DNA from: BOG-908 sp963850605 | Lineage (GTDB): Bacteria; Pseudomonadota; Alphaproteobacteria; Acetobacterales; Acetobacteraceae | Reading direction: 5' to 3' | Length of the DNA: 64,000 nt | Assembly: GCA_963850605.1 (NCBI GenBank) | Contig: CAWKLX010000006.1 | Span: 124,001-188,000, forward strand | Part shown: positions 61,097 through 64,000 of the stretch, in pieces | Layout of the letters: every line of letters begins with the position of its first letter | How positions within the stretch are numbered: position 1 is the first letter of the stretch | Notes under the pieces: model-generated | Database searches by the model: none | What the model saw: only the letters and a program-made list of their open reading frames with translations | What the model was told of the DNA's origin: nothing | Made by a program: the position numbers and the translations under genes

Positions 61097-63849
61097 TTTA
61101 ACGCACCCAGCAGCTGCCTGGCATCATCCTTCCCGATAAAGCTGCCTGGAGCATCTACGGCGCGCTGCAACTGCACGCGTGCCTCATCGGTGTGCCCCGC
61201 CGCCTTGAGTGCCGCGCCATAGTGGTACTGCGCTTCGGCCAAGCTGGCGGTATCGCCGGTGGCGGCCTGGGCCAGCAGCGGAAGGGCGCGTGCTGTGTCA
61301 TTCTGGCGGGCCAGGATCCATCCCAGCGTGTCGGCCACTTGCGGCGACGGGGCCGCAAAGTAGGCGCGCTGCGCCAGGGCGCGCGCCGTGGCCAGATCAC
61401 CTTGCTGCTGCTTGATCCAGGCCAGGTTGTTCAGCGCGGCCGGGTCGGTCGGCCGATCCGCCAGCACGGCCCCGAGATGGGCGGCGGCTTCGTCCAACCG
61501 GTTGGCCCCGATATAGAGCGAACTCAGGACGGCTTGGGCGGCCAGGTCCTTCGGATGAGCCACGACCCATCCTGACAGCAGAGTAATCGCCTCGCCGACC
61601 CGCAAGCTGGCCGACATGGCAGACGCCGCGCGGGCTGCGAGCTCACCCGAAGGCGCGATGCGGTATGCGGCCAGGAATGCGGCAGCCGCCTGCGCGCGAT
61701 CGCCCGCGGCCAGCCAGGCTTCGCCGTCCAGCAAGCGTGCGGCGGGCAGATTGGCGGGATTTGCGCGCAATGCCGCCGCATCCGCCAGCGCTTGGTGGAT
61801 GCCGCCCTGGGTCAGTCCGACGCTGACCAGGGCGCTCAACAGAATGGGACTGCCGGGAGCTTGCTCCAGCCCAGCGCGCAGAATGGCCCGGGCGTCGTCG
61901 AAGCGTTTGGCACGCGTCAGGAGGGACGCGAGGTCGGCGCGCACGCGCGCGTCGCCGGGGCTGCGCGCCAGTATGTCTTGGTAGACGTGCTCGGCCCGGT
62001 CGGAATGTCCGTTGGCGGCCAGAATGCGCGCCCGCAACTCATCGAGTTGCGGGGTCTGCTCGCTGGCCCGGTCGAGCAGGGCGGCCGCGCGCTCCGGCTG
62101 GCGTGCCCGCACGTAGGTCTCAGCCAGGGTGGCGGTGACGCCGGGCGAGTTTGGCGCGGCGCCATGGGCCGCCTCGGCGAGGGCTAACGCCTGGTCGGTG
62201 TGCTGGTCGGCGAACAGCGCGGGCAGCAACAGGTTCAGCGCGCCCTGGTCGCCCGGGTGCTTGGCCAAAAAATTCCGGAGCAGAGCTTCCGCCCCGGCCC
62301 GGTCGCCGCGCAGTCCATCGATCCGAACCAGGTTCAGCGTAGCCGCACGGCTATCGGGATATCGGCGCAGCACGTCCTGCAGCTGCGCCTGTGCGCCGTC
62401 GATATCGAGGGCTGCAAGCTTGACCTGCGCCGCGAGGACACCGGCCGCCTCGTCATCGCCGGCCAGCGCGCGCACGCGGGCCACGCCGCGTGTGGCGGCG
62501 TCCAGGTCGCCACGGGCCAGTGCCGCCTGCACCAGCGCCTCGGCCGGGGCTCGCTGGTTGGGTGCGATCTGCAGCGAACGGGTGAGCGCTGCTTCCGCGG
62601 AGGCGCCGTCGCCCAGGTTGAGCGCGGAGGCGGCCAGCCGGTTGAGGATCTGGGCGTTTTGCGGGGCGAGGCGCGACGCCTCGGCGAAGCTGGCGCGGGC
62701 GGCCAGCTTCTGGCCGGACATGGCCTGGGCTTGACCTTGCAGATCCAGCGTGTCGGCGTCCGGGTGGGCGGCAAGGGACGGATTGCGCAACAGGTCGAGT
62801 GCCTGCGCGGGCTGGTGCCGGACGAGTGCTACCACCGCGGCCAGCTTCAACCCCCCAACGTCGTTCGGGGCATGGGCCAGGAACTTGGCTGCGGCCTCCT
62901 CGGCCAGGGCCGGCTGATCCACGCCCAGCTTCACCAAGCCGAGCAGGAAGTCCCCGCGCGGCAGCTGATCGATGGCGGGCCCGATCCGGGTCAGGCACGA
63001 ATCGGCGGCCGGGTAGTCACGATCCTGGACGGCCAGGATGGCACACAGATAGTTCGATCCCACATTTCTGGGCGTAGCTTGCACCACCAAGCCCAGTGCA
63101 TCTCGCGCTTGGTCGAGGTGTCCCTGCGCGGCCAGGGCCCGCGCCTTGATCATCAACGCGTCCAGCCTGCCGGGACTGGCCGCCAGGATCGGCGCGGCCA
63201 GGGTCAGCGCCGTTTTCGGATCCTGGCGGCGCAGGGCGATCTCGGCCAGCATCATCTGCGCATCCGTGTCGGCCGGCGCATGGGCCAGGATGCGGCGGGA
63301 CGCAGCTTCAGCGCCACCCAGGTCGCCGCGCACCAGGGCAACACGGGCCGCCGTCAACAGGACGTCCCTTGCCTCGGGTGAAGCTGCCAGTGCCTGCGCG
63401 ATGGTTGTCTGGGCCGCATCGGTCTGGCCGAGTGCGAGCTGGGCCGCGGCGCGGATCGTCAGCCGGTCCACCCGTTCCGCCGGCGGGCCGGAAGCGGGGT
63501 CGAAATCCTTCAGCGCCGCTTCGAAATGGCCTTGCTGAAGGTAGGCCTGGCCCAACGAAAGCACCATGGCGGCATGATCATAGCCACGGTCGGCCGCGCG
63601 CCTGAACTGCAACTCGGCAGCAGCGGCGTTGCCGGTCGCAAGATCGACCTCCCCCAGCAGGAAGGCGGCCACCTTGTTCTGCGGATGCGCGCGGACCGCC
63701 TGACGGAGATACAGTTCGGCGCCCCGCATGTCGCCATGGGCCATGAGACGGCGAGCGTTGGCGATCGGGTCGCGCGGGCGCAGCACCGCGAAGCCGGCCG
63801 CACCGGCGACGAGGAGGACAGCCAGGCCGATCGCCAGCGCCTTGCGCAT
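61093..63849 (-). CDS. Large TPR-repeat protein (PrsT-like)
   Basis: 918 residues from ATG 63849 (a TTG at 63906 would add 19). A single N-terminal membrane anchor or signal (IGLAVLLVAGAAGFAVL) is followed by some twenty tetratricopeptide units (for example NNLAWIKQQQGDLATARALA near the C-terminus and GRLDALMIKARALAAQGHLD near 220). The length and arrangement resemble the PrsT TPR protein of exosortase/PEP-CTERM exopolysaccharide loci, but no exosortase or polysaccharide gene adjoins it in the window, so that label is tentative. It is probably periplasmic or inner-membrane bound and mediates protein assembly. Confidence 0.78.
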   Translation of the reverse strand: MRKALAIGLAVLLVAGAAGFAVLRPRDPIANARRLMAHGDMRGAELYLRQAVRAHPQNKVAAFLLGEVDLATGNAAAAELQFRRAADRGYDHAAMVLSLGQAYLQQGHFEAALKDFDPASGPPAERVDRLTIRAAAQLALGQTDAAQTTIAQALAASPEARDVLLTAARVALVRGDLGGAEAASRRILAHAPADTDAQMMLAEIALRRQDPKTALTLAAPILAASPGRLDALMIKARALAAQGHLDQARDALGLVVQATPRNVGSNYLCAILAVQDRDYPAADSCLTRIGPAIDQLPRGDFLLGLVKLGVDQPALAEEAAAKFLAHAPNDVGGLKLAAVVALVRHQPAQALDLLRNPSLAAHPDADTLDLQGQAQAMSGQKLAARASFAEASRLAPQNAQILNRLAASALNLGDGASAEAALTRSLQIAPNQRAPAEALVQAALARGDLDAATRGVARVRALAGDDEAAGVLAAQVKLAALDIDGAQAQLQDVLRRYPDSRAATLNLVRIDGLRGDRAGAEALLRNFLAKHPGDQGALNLLLPALFADQHTDQALALAEAAHGAAPNSPGVTATLAETYVRARQPERAAALLDRASEQTPQLDELRARILAANGHSDRAEHVYQDILARSPGDARVRADLASLLTRAKRFDDARAILRAGLEQAPGSPILLSALVSVGLTQGGIHQALADAAALRANPANLPAARLLDGEAWLAAGDRAQAAAAFLAAYRIAPSGELAARAASAMSASLRVGEAITLLSGWVVAHPKDLAAQAVLSSLYIGANRLDEAAAHLGAVLADRPTDPAALNNLAWIKQQQGDLATARALAQRAYFAAPSPQVADTLGWILARQNDTARALPLLAQAATGDTASLAEAQYHYGAALKAAGHTDEARVQLQRAVDAPGSFIGKDDARQLLGALK

Positions 63850-64000
63850 GCTTGCATCCAGTGTGAGGGGAGACTGCGTTACCGCTCTAACTGATTGCGC
63901 TTGCAACGTGAACGGCTCGTTCTCCCCAATGACGATGGGGCAAGCGCCTCAAAATCGCCGGATGATGGCAAAAAACACTCTGAGGTTGCATGTTACGTTG
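63850..64000. other. Intergenic end of window
   Basis: 151 bases upstream of the TPR gene. They must hold its promoter, but I see no convincing -35/-10 pair, operator or gene start. A short palindrome ccaatgacgatgg is of doubtful meaning. Confidence 0.4.

Overview
High-GC bacterial chromosome segment, most likely from an alphaproteobacterium of the Acetobacteraceae. This rests on gene content (groESL under a CIRCE operator, a DUF1674 protein, GluQ, the HNH and thiolase families, a TonB system with two ExbD copies) and on codon bias; no rRNA or tRNA is present to confirm it. I see no CRISPR array, transposase, integrase or origin.

Layout. 0-6.3 kb: a TonB energy-transduction operon (end of tonB, exbB, two exbD, a TPR protein) followed by a large TonB-dependent receptor. 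6.3-14.8 kb: hutI, then a 6.4 kb block holding a tripartite RND efflux operon and the tail of a 2-hydroxycarboxylate transporter. The block is bracketed by imperfect direct repeats, each made of the 3' end of hutI joined to the 3' end of a secreted HAF-type gene. 14.8-25.8 kb: small oxidoreductases, a His-rich small protein, groESL, a second HAF-type protein, a PSMA-like M28 peptidase and secreted proteins. 25.8-34.7 kb: a DUF1993 protein, a Gly-rich repeat protein, thiolase, HNH protein, gluQ, a VOC protein, a triad-less HtrA-like protein, an acyltransferase and a hydrolase. 34.7-47.1 kb: an Flp pilin and a scattered cell-surface set (four glycosyltransferase-type proteins, a metallophosphoesterase, a lipid-kinase-like protein, an RTX-type protease, a methyltransferase). 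47.1-49.9 kb: an unfamiliar three-gene operon around a membrane-anchored ClpB-like AAA+ ATPase. 49.9-64 kb: gltB and gltD, a NDUFA9-type protein, a response regulator, a GT39 glycosyltransferase, rsmB and a giant TPR protein.

Three families of intergenic repeats recur: an AT-rich terminator-like stem-loop (seven copies), a two-module palindrome (two copies) and a 56-bp tandem palindrome. Many genes carry single-base frameshifts (RND pump, its fusion protein, HAF, HNH, GT4, AAA+, DUF2059, gltD, NDUFA9, GT39, rsmB). Nearly all are one-base insertions in genes that are otherwise well conserved, so sequencing error is at least as likely as true decay. Coordinates for these genes span the reconstructed locus.
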